A stretch of DNA of 64,000 nucleotides, from NCBI RefSeq assembly GCF_009604425.1, contig NZ_WEGI01000012.1, forward strand, positions 1-64,000, written 5' to 3'. Made by a program: the position numbers and the translations under genes. Of this stretch, positions 1 through 9,162 are shown one piece after another. A model generated the notes under the pieces. The model was not told the origin of the DNA. It searched no databases and was given only the letters and a program-made list of their open reading frames with translations. The DNA is from Nocardia aurantia (GTDB taxonomy: Bacteria > Actinomycetota > Actinomycetes > Mycobacteriales > Mycobacteriaceae). Numbering within the stretch: position 1 is the stretch's first letter; every line of letters begins with the position of its first letter.

Positions 1-2
1 TG

Positions 3-3000
3 GTGTTGCGGAGTCGGGTGTCCGGTGGGGAGTCGTTCGAGCAGTTGGTGGCGGCGACCAAGGATGGTGATCTGGCGGCGTTCGCGCATGCGGATATTCC
101 GTTCGAGCGGTTGGTGGAGTTGGTGAACCCGGAGCGGTCCACCGCCCGCACACCGCTGTTCCAGGTCGCACTGTCCTTCGAGAACCTGCCGGAGAGCACC
201 TTCGAACTGCCCGGATTGCGGGTCAGCGCCGTCGATTTCGATGTCGACACCGCCAAGTTCGATCTGTCGCTGACGATCCGGGAATCCGGTGATGCCGAGA
301 ACGGCATGTACGCCGAATTCTCTTATGCCCGTGATCTGTTCGACGAATCCACCGTCGAGGTGTTCGCGCAGCGGTTCACCCGCCTGCTCGAAGGCATCGT
401 CGCCGAACCGGAGACGGCGGTCGGTGACCTGCCGCTGCTGTCCGACGACGAATACCGGCTGCTCACCGAGGTCCACGGCGACGACGTCATGGCCACCGGC
501 CTGCTGCCGGACCTCATGACCGAGGGCCTCAAACTGGGCCGCGATCGACTCGCGGTGCGGTACAACGGTCGTTCGGTCACCTACGGTGAGCTCGATGACT
601 TGTCGTCGCGGTTGGCGCGGGTGCTGATCGGGCGTGGTGTGGGTCCGGAGAAGCTGGTGGCGGTGTCGCTGCCACGCTCGTTCGAGATGGTGCTCGCGGT
701 GCTGGCGATCACGAAAGCCGGTGGCGCGCACATCCCGGTCGACCCGGCTTATCCCGCGGATCGGGTGCGGCACATGCTCACCGACTCCGCGGCGGTCCTC
801 GGGATCACCGCCGCCACCCATGTCGACGGGTTGCCGGCCGAGGTGGACTGGCTGGTCCTCGACGACCCGGCCACCGACATCGCCTGCGCGGCCATGTCTT
901 CCGCGCCGATCACGGACGCGGACCGGTTGACGCCGTTGCGGATGAGCCATCCCGCGTATGTGATCTACACGTCGGGGTCGACCGGTAAACCCAAGGGTGT
1001 CACCGTCACCCACGCGGGCCTGGGTGGCCTGGCCGATGTCGCGACCGGGTTGTACGGGCTGGAACCGCATCACCGGTTCCTGCACATCTGCTCACCGAGT
1101 TTCGACCCGTCGGTGCTGGAATGGGTGTGCGCCTTCTACATCGGCGCCACCCTGGTCATCACACCACCGGAGATCATCGGCGGCAGCGATCTCGCGGAGC
1201 TGCTGCGGGCAGAACAGGTGACCCACACGATCATCACCCCGGCCGTGCTGGGCACCATGGACCCCGACGACCAGGCACAGTTGCTGGTCACCTCGGTCGG
1301 TGGTGATGTGACCACACCGGAGTTGCTGGCGAAGTGGCAGCCGGGCCGCAAGTACTTCAACGCGTACGGGCCGACGGAAACCACGATCATCTCCACCTAC
1401 GCCCGCCTGTACCCCGGTGACCACATCACCGTCGGCACCCCGGTACACGGCATGTCCGCACTGGTGCTGGACAACCGGCTCAACCCGGTCCCGCCGGGTG
1501 TCGCGGGCGAGCTGTATCTCGCCGGTGGTGCGGTGGCGCGGGGCTACCATCAGCGGTTCGGGCTGACCGCGGAGCGGTTCGTGGCCAACCCGTACAGCCT
1601 CGACGGTGCGCGGATGTATCGCACCGGTGACGTGGTGCGCTGGTATCCGAAGCCGGATCATCACACCACCGCCACGACCACCGACGCGGTCGCGCGGTCG
1701 TGGGAGCTGGATTATGTGGGGCGCAGCGATTTCCAGGTGAAGATCCGCGGGTTCCGGATCGAACTCGGCGAGATCGACGCCGTCCTGTCCCGGCATCCCG
1801 ACGTGGACTTCGCGTTCACCATGGGCCGCGACACCACCGCCGGCGCCACGATCCTCGCCTCCTACGTGACACCGGTCGCCGGGCACACCCTCGACATCAC
1901 CGAGCTCACCGACCACGTCGCGGCGATCCTGCCGCCGCACATGGTGCCCGCCGCGATCACCGTCCTCGACCAGATCCCCCTGACCCCCGTCGGCAAACTC
2001 GACCGCCGCGCCCTGCCCGAACCGGTGATCGCCGCCCGCGAATACCGGGCCCCGGCCACCGAGATCGAGACCATCCTCGCCCAGGTCTTCGCCGAGGTCC
2101 TCGGCACCGACCAGATCGGGTTGGACGACTCCTTCTTCGCCCTCGGCGGCGACTCCATCCTGTCCATCCAACTGGTCTCCCGCGCCAAAGCCCGCGGCAT
2201 CGTCTTCACCCCCCGCGACGTCTTCGAACGACGCAGCATCGCCGCACTCGCCGACATCGCCACACGCGGCGGGGAATCGACACAGCGGACACTCGCGGAA
2301 CTGCCCGGCGGCGGCGTCGGCGACATCCCGTTGACGCCGATCCTGGCGTCGATCCTCGCCGAAGGGTCGTCGTACCAGAGGTTCTCGCAGACGATGGCGC
2401 TGCGGGTGCCCGAGGGCATCGACCGGCCGACGCTGGTCGGCACGCTCGCGGCCGTGATCGACCATCACGACGCGCTGCGAGCGCGGTTGCGCGGCAACAC
2501 GTCCGACGGGTGGGTATTCGAAACGCTCGAGCCGGGGGCGGTCGACGTCGACGCGCTCGTGCACCGGGTGGAACTGCCCGGTGACATCGATGAGGCCGAA
2601 CTGACGCGGCGGGCCGGTGCCGAATACGACGCCGCGCTCGGGCGGCTGGATCCCGCGAATGCGGTGATGCTGCAATTCGTCTGGTTCGCCTTCGACGGTG
2701 AGCGACGCGACGTGCTGCTGGTCGTCGGACACCACTTCGCGATCGACGGCGTGTCCTGGCGCATCCTGATCCCGGACTTCGCGATCGCCTGGTCGCAGCT
2801 GTCCGCCGGTCAGCCGGTGAGCCTGCAACCGACCGGCACCTCGCTGCGCCGCTGGGCCCACGCCCTGGTCGACGCCGCGGCCGAACCGGCACGGGTCGCG
2901 GAACTGCCATTCTGGCAGCAGGTTTCGCAGACCCCGGATCCCGTGCTGGGTTCGCGGGCCTTCGATCCGGCCGTCGACACGTTCGCCACCCTCGACCGGA

Positions 3001-5957
3001 TACAGGTGACCCTGCCCGCATCGGTGACCGACGCGGTCCTGACCGCGATCCCCGGCCTCTACCGCGGTGGTGTCAACGACGGCCTGCTGTCCGCGCTGGC
3101 GCTGGCGGTGAGCCGCTGGCGCGGCGAAACCGCCGGTGGCGCAACGCTGGTCAAACTCGAGGGCCACGGCCGCGAGGAGGAGGTCGTCCCCGGGGCGGAC
3201 CTGTCCCGGACCGTCGGCTGGTTCACCAGCGCCTACCCGGTGCGCCTGGACCTCGCCGGCGCCGACCTCCGCGACGCGTTCGCGGGCGGAAAAGCGCTCG
3301 GCGACATCGTGAAATCGGTGAAGGAGCAACTGCTCGCCGTGCCCGACAAGGGACTCGGCTACGGCATGCTGCGCCACCTCAACCCGGAGACCGCGGATCG
3401 GGTCGGCGGGGCCGGTCAGATCAGCTTCAACTACCTGGGCCGGGTCTCCACCGGCGCGGGTGCGGCGGCGGACGCGGACGAGATGTCCGCGCAGCTCGCC
3501 GAACTGGGCTGGGCGCCGGTGGCCGACCTGGGGCAGCTGGACGCCGACATGGATCCGGACATGCCCGCCAACGCGACGCTCGACATCAACGCGATCGTCA
3601 CCGACGGGCCGGACGGCCCGGAACTCGGTGCCTCGTTCGCCTTCCCGACCGGTCTGCTGACCCGGGAACGCGTGCAGGAGTTCGCCGATGCCTGGGTCGA
3701 CGCGCTGACCGCCCTGGCGCGGCACGCGCAGCGGCCCGACGCGGGCGGCCGCACCCCGTCGGATCTGCCGCTGCTGCAGGTCACACAGTCGGATATCGAC
3801 GAGTGGGAGCGGGCCTACCCGACGCTGACGGATGTGTGGCCGCTGTCGCCGCTGCAATCCGGCCTGCTGTTCCACGCCCAGCTGACCCAGTCGACCGTCG
3901 ACGTCTACACCATGCAGGCGGTCGTCGATCTCGGTGGCACGCTGGACGTGGCCCGGCTGCGGGTGGCGGCGCAGAGCCTGCTGGACCGCTACCCGAACCT
4001 GCGCACCGCCTTCGTCACCGATGCGGACGGGCGGCCCGCACAGGTGGTGCTGGACCGGCTGGAAGCGCCCTGGTACGAGGTGGATCTCACGAATCTGCCG
4101 GAGGCACAACGGCTTCCGGCGCTGCAACGGCAAGTCGCGGCCGACCGGGAGCGGCACTTCGACCTGGCCGTCGCCCCGCAGCTGCGATTCACGCTGTACC
4201 GCAGCGGATCCGAGCAGTGGCATCTGGCCATCACCACCCACCACATCCTGCTCGACGGCTGGTCGATGCCGCTGCTGATGCGGGACATGCTCGTGCTGTA
4301 CGCGGTGCACGGTGATCGGTCCGCGCTGCCGCGGGTGGCCTCCTACCGGAACTTCCTGAGCTGGCTCGCCGGCCGGGACCGGCAGGAATCGTTGCGGGCG
4401 TGGTCGAATGCGCTCGCCGGCGTGGACGAGCCGACCATCCTGGCGCCGACGGCCCGCACCGCCGAGCACTACGAGACCGGCAAGGTGTCGGTCGAGCTCG
4501 ACGTGGACCGCACCCGCCGGCTCGCCAAGCACGCCGCGGAACTCGGTGTCACGGTGAACACGCTGGTGCAGGCCGCGTGGGGCGTGCTGATCGGCCGCCT
4601 CACCGGCCGCGACAACGTGGTGTTCGGCGCCACCGTCTCCGGTCGCCCGGCCGAGCTGCCCGGGGTGGAATCCATGGTGGGCCTGTTCATCAACACGCTG
4701 CCGGTGCGGGTGCGGGTGGACGACCGGCTGTCGGTCGCCGATCTGCTGCAACGACTGCAGCACGAGCAGGCCGACCTGCTCGACCACCACCATGTCGGTC
4801 TCACCGAGATCCAGCGGATCGCCGGTGCCGGAGCGCAATTCGACACCCTGCTGGTGTTCGAGTCGTATCCGATGGACAAGGACGCGATCGCCGCGGCCAG
4901 CGCCATCGACGGCATGTCGGTCACCGGTGTGGGCGTCAACGACGGCACCCACTACCCGCTGACGCTGCTGGTCACCGCCGACAACAGCATCGAGCTGACC
5001 TGGAAGTACCTGACCAGCCGATTCACCGCCGAGGAGGTGCGGACCCTGGCGGCCCGGATGATCCGGGTGCTGGAGGCGCTGCTCGCGGATCCGGCGACCC
5101 CGGTCGGTGCCATCGACATCCTCGACCACGCCGAACGGGCCCGGATCCTGGCCGATTCCGGGGTGACCGGCGCCGAGACCGCGCCGGAACCGGTGCGGGT
5201 CGGCGCGCGCACGGTGGCGAAGGCCCTCGCGGCCGTCGTCGAGGAGGATCCGCAGGCGCCGGCGCTGCTGGCGCCCGGCGAGGGTGGTGGCGCCGAGATC
5301 GCTTACAGCACGGTCGATTCCCGGTCCTCACAGCTGGCCCGGGTGCTGATCAGTCGCGGCGTCGGCCCCGGCGACATCGTCGCCGTCGCACTGCCGCGCT
5401 CGCTGGACGCGACGGTCGCGCTGTGGGCCGTGCAGAAGGCCGGTGCGGCGGCCCTGTTCGCCAACGGGCTGACGTTCGGCGAGATCATCGCCGCGGGAGC
5501 CGGATTCGGCATCACCCAGGAGCCGGCCGCGAGCTCGGTGCGCTGGCTGGTACCGAGCGATCCGAAGATGCAGACGGAACTGGCTGCGACACCGGCACAT
5601 CCGGTGTCCTACGCCGATCGGGTTCGCCCGCTGCACGAGGAACATCCGGCCTTCGTGGTGCGCGAGGCCACCGGCTCCTGGCTCACCCTGAACCAGGAGG
5701 AGGCGCTCGATCGCGCCGACGCGCTGCGCGCGGAGCACGGCATCGACTACGAATCGACCACGTACACCACGGAATCCGCGGGACCGGCCGCCGTGGCCGA
5801 ATTCCTGGCGGTCGCCACCGCGGGTGCGCTGTCGGTGCTGCCGGACGGCGAGGTCGCGGACGATCTGGCCGAGGGAGAGGTCACCCACTGGTTCGTCGTG
5901 GCCGGTGAACCGACCGCCGCCGCCGGTGCGGACGTCCGGGTCATCGTCGCCGAATAG
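3..5957 (+). CDS. Non-ribosomal peptide synthetase, C-terminal part (5' end outside window)
   Basis: Multimodular peptide synthetase; the reading frame is open at the window edge, so the first GTG is probably internal. Domains in window residues: second half of a condensation domain (1-150), adenylation (about 175-690; TSGSTGKPKG near 322, FDPSVLEW with the amino-group-binding Asp, NAYGPTETT), thiolation with LGGDS (Ser near 718), epimerization (about 785-1235; HHFAIDG near 909 and the NYLGR motif), condensation (about 1260-1690; HHILLDG near 1412), then an adenylation-like half domain (1725-1984). The A-T-E module should load and epimerize one amino acid. The last half domain keeps the N-terminal A1/A2-like region (LPRSLDATVA) but has no A3-A10 core, no carrier and no thioesterase, so release is unexplained here. 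Substrate and product not predicted. Confidence 0.95.
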   Translation: MLRSRVSGGESFEQLVAATKDGDLAAFAHADIPFERLVELVNPERSTARTPLFQVALSFENLPESTFELPGLRVSAVDFDVDTAKFDLSLTIRESGDAENGMYAEFSYARDLFDESTVEVFAQRFTRLLEGIVAEPETAVGDLPLLSDDEYRLLTEVHGDDVMATGLLPDLMTEGLKLGRDRLAVRYNGRSVTYGELDDLSSRLARVLIGRGVGPEKLVAVSLPRSFEMVLAVLAITKAGGAHIPVDPAYPADRVRHMLTDSAAVLGITAATHVDGLPAEVDWLVLDDPATDIACAAMSSAPITDADRLTPLRMSHPAYVIYTSGSTGKPKGVTVTHAGLGGLADVATGLYGLEPHHRFLHICSPSFDPSVLEWVCAFYIGATLVITPPEIIGGSDLAELLRAEQVTHTIITPAVLGTMDPDDQAQLLVTSVGGDVTTPELLAKWQPGRKYFNAYGPTETTIISTYARLYPGDHITVGTPVHGMSALVLDNRLNPVPPGVAGELYLAGGAVARGYHQRFGLTAERFVANPYSLDGARMYRTGDVVRWYPKPDHHTTATTTDAVARSWELDYVGRSDFQVKIRGFRIELGEIDAVLSRHPDVDFAFTMGRDTTAGATILASYVTPVAGHTLDITELTDHVAAILPPHMVPAAITVLDQIPLTPVGKLDRRALPEPVIAAREYRAPATEIETILAQVFAEVLGTDQIGLDDSFFALGGDSILSIQLVSRAKARGIVFTPRDVFERRSIAALADIATRGGESTQRTLAELPGGGVGDIPLTPILASILAEGSSYQRFSQTMALRVPEGIDRPTLVGTLAAVIDHHDALRARLRGNTSDGWVFETLEPGAVDVDALVHRVELPGDIDEAELTRRAGAEYDAALGRLDPANAVMLQFVWFAFDGERRDVLLVVGHHFAIDGVSWRILIPDFAIAWSQLSAGQPVSLQPTGTSLRRWAHALVDAAAEPARVAELPFWQQVSQTPDPVLGSRAFDPAVDTFATLDRIQVTLPASVTDAVLTAIPGLYRGGVNDGLLSALALAVSRWRGETAGGATLVKLEGHGREEEVVPGADLSRTVGWFTSAYPVRLDLAGADLRDAFAGGKALGDIVKSVKEQLLAVPDKGLGYGMLRHLNPETADRVGGAGQISFNYLGRVSTGAGAAADADEMSAQLAELGWAPVADLGQLDADMDPDMPANATLDINAIVTDGPDGPELGASFAFPTGLLTRERVQEFADAWVDALTALARHAQRPDAGGRTPSDLPLLQVTQSDIDEWERAYPTLTDVWPLSPLQSGLLFHAQLTQSTVDVYTMQAVVDLGGTLDVARLRVAAQSLLDRYPNLRTAFVTDADGRPAQVVLDRLEAPWYEVDLTNLPEAQRLPALQRQVAADRERHFDLAVAPQLRFTLYRSGSEQWHLAITTHHILLDGWSMPLLMRDMLVLYAVHGDRSALPRVASYRNFLSWLAGRDRQESLRAWSNALAGVDEPTILAPTARTAEHYETGKVSVELDVDRTRRLAKHAAELGVTVNTLVQAAWGVLIGRLTGRDNVVFGATVSGRPAELPGVESMVGLFINTLPVRVRVDDRLSVADLLQRLQHEQADLLDHHHVGLTEIQRIAGAGAQFDTLLVFESYPMDKDAIAAASAIDGMSVTGVGVNDGTHYPLTLLVTADNSIELTWKYLTSRFTAEEVRTLAARMIRVLEALLADPATPVGAIDILDHAERARILADSGVTGAETAPEPVRVGARTVAKALAAVVEEDPQAPALLAPGEGGGAEIAYSTVDSRSSQLARVLISRGVGPGDIVAVALPRSLDATVALWAVQKAGAAALFANGLTFGEIIAAGAGFGITQEPAASSVRWLVPSDPKMQTELAATPAHPVSYADRVRPLHEEHPAFVVREATGSWLTLNQEEALDRADALRAEHGIDYESTTYTTESAGPAAVAEFLAVATAGALSVLPDGEVADDLAEGEVTHWFVVAGEPTAAAGADVRVIVAE

Positions 5958-5968
5958 CCCGCAGACAG

Positions 5969-6014
5969 GGCCGAGGGCCGGTGCGGATCACCTGATCCGC
6001 ACCGGCCCTCGGCC
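5969..6014 (+). terminator. Strong intrinsic-type terminator after the NRPS gene
   Basis: A perfect 22-bp inverted repeat (5969-5990 and 5993-6014) around a 2-nt centre begins 12 nt after the NRPS stop and is followed by TTT. The length and the short T-run fit an actinobacterial hairpin terminator and mark the end of the NRPS transcript. Confidence 0.85.
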
Positions 6015-6225
6015 TTTCACCTGCTGATCCGGGCCCGCGGTGTCCCGAATTCGATAGCGGTAGGCTATCGCTCGCGGGCGCGTCCTGTTACTACTCGATT
6101 CGAGTGGTACGTGTCACCGAGGGGAACGGGTAGCGCGGTACTGCCGACTTCCGGTGCGGTCGCGGGGATGCTCGAAGGCGTCACAGCAGGTCGATGGGGC
6201 CTCGATCGGGGCCCTCGAGTAGGAA

Positions 6226-6684
6226 GTGATGGACCAGATTCTGTATTGGGACGCCGTGGCGCTGGAGTCGGAACGCCTGGCGGGCAACCACATCGAAGGC
6301 GGGTCCGGTGCCTCGCGGGCGCTGGCGATCGCCCGGGTGGCGATGCACGACGCTCATGTGAGCGCTGTGCGGGCCACCCATGCCACCTATCTGACCGGGG
6401 TGCCCTCCGCGCCGGTCGGCGCCTCCCCGGAGGCGGCCGTCGCGGTCGCCGCGCACACCACGCTGACCGCGCTCTATCCGGGCCAGATCCCGCGGCTCGA
6501 CGCGGCGTTGCAGGGCACGGGCCTGCGCGGCCGCGGCGTCGCGGCGGGCACCGCGCACGGGCTCACCGTCGCGCAGGAACTGCTCACCCGGGTCGACGAC
6601 CCCGGCCTGAGCGCCTGGCTGTGCCGGTCGTTCGCCGTCGACGTGGCCGGCTGGATCGATGCCCGGGCGGCCTCGATGCGCTGA
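6226..6684 (+). CDS. Short protein resembling the N-terminal part of a vanadium-dependent haloperoxidase/PAP2 protein
   Basis: About 152 residues. The N-terminal half (WDAVALESERL, then SGASRALAIARVAMHDAHVSA) resembles the helical N-terminal region of vanadium haloperoxidase-like proteins, where a tryptophan helix precedes an ARALAMVHLAMYDA-type helix. The C-terminal PAP2 phosphatase motifs (KxxxxxxRP, SGH, RxxxxxH) are absent and the protein stops where the family would continue for 250 or more residues. A GTG (6226) and an ATG (6229) are adjacent; AGGAA at 6221-6225 suits the ATG better. It could be a stand-alone short paralogue or a truncated gene. Its stop lies 5 nt from the stop of the convergent esterase gene. 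Confidence 0.6.
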   Translation: MMDQILYWDAVALESERLAGNHIEGGSGASRALAIARVAMHDAHVSAVRATHATYLTGVPSAPVGASPEAAVAVAAHTTLTALYPGQIPRLDAALQGTGLRGRGVAAGTAHGLTVAQELLTRVDDPGLSAWLCRSFAVDVAGWIDARAASMR

Positions 6685-6689
6685 GAAAC

Positions 6690-7805
6690 TCAACGCGCCA
6701 ACGGGATTCGCATGGCCTCCGCCATCGCCCGGGCGCCCTCGTCGTTGAGGTGCAGGCCGTCGCCGTAGTCCAGATCGGACCGGATGAAGTCGGGCCGCGC
6801 CGGATCGGCCACCGCGGTGGCGATATCGAAGACGGCGTCGAAAACATCGGTGCCCCTCAGCCATTCGTTGACCTCACGCCGGATCGGCAGCGCGGCCTCG
6901 ACCTCGACACCGGGGTAGATCACCCCCGCGAACGGCCCGATGGTGTCGGCGTACACCCGAAGTCCCGCCTGGTGGGCGCGCCGGGCCAGTTCGCGGTATC
7001 CGGCGATCAGTTCCGCGGCCGGCGCGGCGCCGTTCAGGGCGAGATCGTTGACGCCGAGATTCAGCACCACATCGGTGACGCCGGGCGTCGCGAGCACATC
7101 GCGGTCGAACCGGCCCAGCCCGCGCTCGCCGACCTCGTCGGTCAGCAGCCGATTTCCGGCGATGCCCTGGTTGACGATCCAGCCTCGGGTCAGCCGCTCG
7201 CCGAGCGCGTCCACCGAACGGCGGTTGGCCCCGGTGGTGGTGCCGGAACCCTCGAACCACGAGTCGCCGAAGGCCACGACCACCGGCGTGCCCGCCTCGG
7301 CCAGCACGTCGACACCCGTGACATAGAACCGTGATTCGATCACCTCCGCCCCCGGCAGGTCCGGGTCCGCGGTGCGGTCACCGGCGGTCACATAACCGAA
7401 TTCCATCGGCTTGTGGCTGGAGGTCGCGAGCTCGGTGGCCTCGGGCAGATACAGGCTCAGGGCCAGATCGTCGCCCGCCGACGTGGCGAGATCCACCGCG
7501 TCGCTGACGATCTCGGCTCCGGGCGCCAGGGTGAGGCGCTCGGCCCCGGCGAATCGCAGCACGGTGCCGGTCTCGGCGGCGATCTCGGCCCCGGACTTGC
7601 GCAGCGCGATCCGGGCGGCGCCGATCACCAGCGGCGTGCGGCCGTATCGATTGCTGAGGTGCACGCGCAGCCGCGTGCCACCACCGGCGAGGTGCAGCAC
7701 CTGCCGCACCGTCTGATCATCGAATCCGCGCGGGACGGTCAGCTGTATCGCTTCGTACGGGCTGATCACCGCGGACCGGAATCCGGCGAGCCAGGTGGAT
7801 GTCAT
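6690..7805 (-). CDS. GDSL/SGNH-type hydrolase (esterase/lipase family)
   Basis: 371 residues. The N-terminal 170 residues form a beta-rich accessory region; the SGNH hydrolase domain follows, with block I VVAFGDSWFEGSG (catalytic Ser), block III LNLGVNDLALN (Asn) and block V DGLHLNDEGA (catalytic Asp and His). Expected activity is hydrolysis of an ester, perhaps on a carbohydrate or lipid; substrate unknown. No signal peptide is evident. The ATG at 7805 was chosen because GGAGG sits about 6 nt upstream; a longer frame would run into the operator. It diverges from the MarR gene and is probably controlled by it. Confidence 0.85.
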   Translation of the reverse strand: MTSTWLAGFRSAVISPYEAIQLTVPRGFDDQTVRQVLHLAGGGTRLRVHLSNRYGRTPLVIGAARIALRKSGAEIAAETGTVLRFAGAERLTLAPGAEIVSDAVDLATSAGDDLALSLYLPEATELATSSHKPMEFGYVTAGDRTADPDLPGAEVIESRFYVTGVDVLAEAGTPVVVAFGDSWFEGSGTTTGANRRSVDALGERLTRGWIVNQGIAGNRLLTDEVGERGLGRFDRDVLATPGVTDVVLNLGVNDLALNGAAPAAELIAGYRELARRAHQAGLRVYADTIGPFAGVIYPGVEVEAALPIRREVNEWLRGTDVFDAVFDIATAVADPARPDFIRSDLDYGDGLHLNDEGARAMAEAMRIPLAR

Positions 7806-7816
7806 GACAGCCTCCA

Positions 7817-7882
7817 GATAGTTGATGCGAGGAATATCCGCACAGCAAAGATAGAAGTCAGATATTCCTCGTGTCAACTATC
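7817..7882. promoter_or_regulatory. Long inverted repeat between esterase and marR genes (probable MarR operator)
   Basis: Arms 7817-7838 and 7861-7882 are inverted repeats, 22 nt with 20 matches, separated by 22 nt. They fill the divergent promoter region between the esterase start (7805) and the MarR start (7913). The position suggests the operator of the adjacent MarR regulator, possibly two dimers or a looped complex. Only the symmetry is seen directly. Confidence 0.65.
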
Positions 7883-7912
7883 CCGCTCGCAATGATCAGC
7901 TAGGCTGGGGAC

Positions 7913-8401
7913 ATGAGTGCTGAGGACATGGGCGTCGCGGACCTGTTCGACGACCCTCGGCTCACCGAGATCGGCCTGTTGTTCGAGGCCACGAACGGAA
8001 TCCGGAACAAACTCGAACCGGTCTGGACCTCCCACGGGCTGTCGGTGTCGGACTTCACGGTGCTGATGCGGCTGAGCCGATCGCGGCGCTACCGGCTGCG
8101 CATGACCGATCTGGCCGCCCAGGGCCGGATGTCGACCAGCGGCGCCACTCGCCTGGTCGACCGGCTCGAACGCAACGGATTGGCCCGCCGCGAACCCGAT
8201 CCGCTCGACCGCCGCAGTTTCTACGCGGTCCTCACCGCCGCCGGCGCGGCCCGGATCGCAGCGGTGCTGCCGGAGTATCTCGCGGTGCTCGACGAATGGT
8301 TCATCGGCGTGCTGAGCGACGAGCAGCGCGCCGCCATGAGCTGCGCGCTGCGCGTCCTACGGGACGCGACCTTCCCGGACGCGGCGCGGGTGTCGGACTG
8401 A
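7913..8401 (+). CDS. MarR-family transcriptional regulator
   Basis: 162 residues with the MarR winged helix-turn-helix: LSVSDFTVLMRLSRS, then MTDLAAQGRMSTSGATRLVDRLERNGLARREPDPLDRRSFYAVLT in two consecutive stretches (recognition helix followed by the DxRR wing). The protein is expected to be a ligand-responsive homodimeric repressor. It is divergent from the GDSL esterase, with the large inverted repeat between them, so it probably controls that gene and itself. The first ATG lies 5 nt after a GGCTGGGG stretch that can act as ribosome binding site. Confidence 0.88.
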   Translation: MSAEDMGVADLFDDPRLTEIGLLFEATNGIRNKLEPVWTSHGLSVSDFTVLMRLSRSRRYRLRMTDLAAQGRMSTSGATRLVDRLERNGLARREPDPLDRRSFYAVLTAAGAARIAAVLPEYLAVLDEWFIGVLSDEQRAAMSCALRVLRDATFPDAARVSD

Positions 8402-8483
8402 CGACAGAGCGAGCTTCGAGTGGTGAAATCCGCACTGCGGCAGGAGTCGTGCGTGGCAGGCTCCGGGAATGCATAAGTACAAA

Positions 8484-8534
8484 GAAAACTTTAGTTGTAT
8501 GCTGCTGATCATGCAGAAACTAAAACTTAGTTTC
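8484..8534. promoter_or_regulatory. A/T-rich palindromes upstream of the AbiE-like pair (probable autoregulatory operator)
   Basis: An A/T-rich patch in otherwise GC-rich DNA carries a perfect palindrome, GAAACTAA-3 nt-TTAGTTTC (8516-8534), and a related shorter one, AACT-TT-AGTT, near 8487-8496. AbiEi-type antitoxins are known to bind inverted repeats in their own promoter, so this is the likely autorepression site. Site function is inferred from position and symmetry. Confidence 0.55.
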
Positions 8535-8562
8535 AGATCTCCGACGACGATGGGCCGAGAGC

Positions 8563-9162
8563 GTGCCCAGCGACCGTAGGGAGATCAGAGGTGCCCTCTG
8601 GCGCACCGCCGCTGGGCAGCGTGGCTACTTCACAGCGGCTCAGGCGCTCGAGGCCGGATACTCGTATCAGGCCCAGCGGTACCACGCGCAGCACGGCAAC
8701 TGGGCGGTCGTGGACCGGGCGATCTACCGCTTCCGCGAGTTCGATCTGCTACCTGGAACCCAGGACGATGACCTGGTTCGGTGGTATCTGTGGAGTAAAG
8801 GGCGCGCGATCCTTTCTCACACCACGGCCTTGTCGGTCCATGAGCTGGGCACAGCCAACCCCTCGCGCATCCATCTCACTGTCCCTCCCGGTTTTCGTCG
8901 GAAGCACGATGCAGTGGTCCTTCACCGGGCTGAACTCGTTCAGGAAGAGATCGAGCAGCGGGACGGCTACCGCGTGACCACGCCGATCCGGGCCATCATC
9001 GAGTGCGCGGCCGCGCAGGTGGATCAGGACATAGTGGACTCTGCCGTCGCCGAGGCCTTGGAGCGTGGGCTGGCCACCCGGCGACGCCTCCTGCATACGG
9101 CCCAGCGGTCGGGTGCGCGAGCAGAACTCGGTATCGAGCGGGCGCTCCGGGCGGCGTCGTGA
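8563..9162 (+). CDS. AbiEi-family antitoxin/transcriptional regulator (type IV toxin-antitoxin)
   Basis: 199 residues. The N-terminal winged helix (GQRGYFTAAQALEAGYSYQAQRYHAQHG, read in two parts, then WAVVDRAIYRF) is typical of AbiEi antitoxins; the C-terminal part (ALSVHELGTANPSRIHLTVP, TTPIRAIIECAA) is the conserved AbiEi core. The expected role is to repress the operon and to counteract the nucleotidyltransferase toxin without stable protein binding, as known for the family. It starts at GTG and overlaps the next gene by 4 nt (GTGA), so the pair is translationally coupled. Codon use is less GC-rich than in the neighbours, which fits horizontal acquisition. Confidence 0.85.
   Translation: MPSDRREIRGALWRTAAGQRGYFTAAQALEAGYSYQAQRYHAQHGNWAVVDRAIYRFREFDLLPGTQDDDLVRWYLWSKGRAILSHTTALSVHELGTANPSRIHLTVPPGFRRKHDAVVLHRAELVQEEIEQRDGYRVTTPIRAIIECAAAQVDQDIVDSAVAEALERGLATRRRLLHTAQRSGARAELGIERALRAAS

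Noticed and set aside
1092..5129. Very long open frame antisense to the NRPS gene
   Set aside because: GC-rich third positions of the real gene leave the opposite strand open; its translation is low-complexity Arg/Gly/His/Gln-rich with no family motifs.
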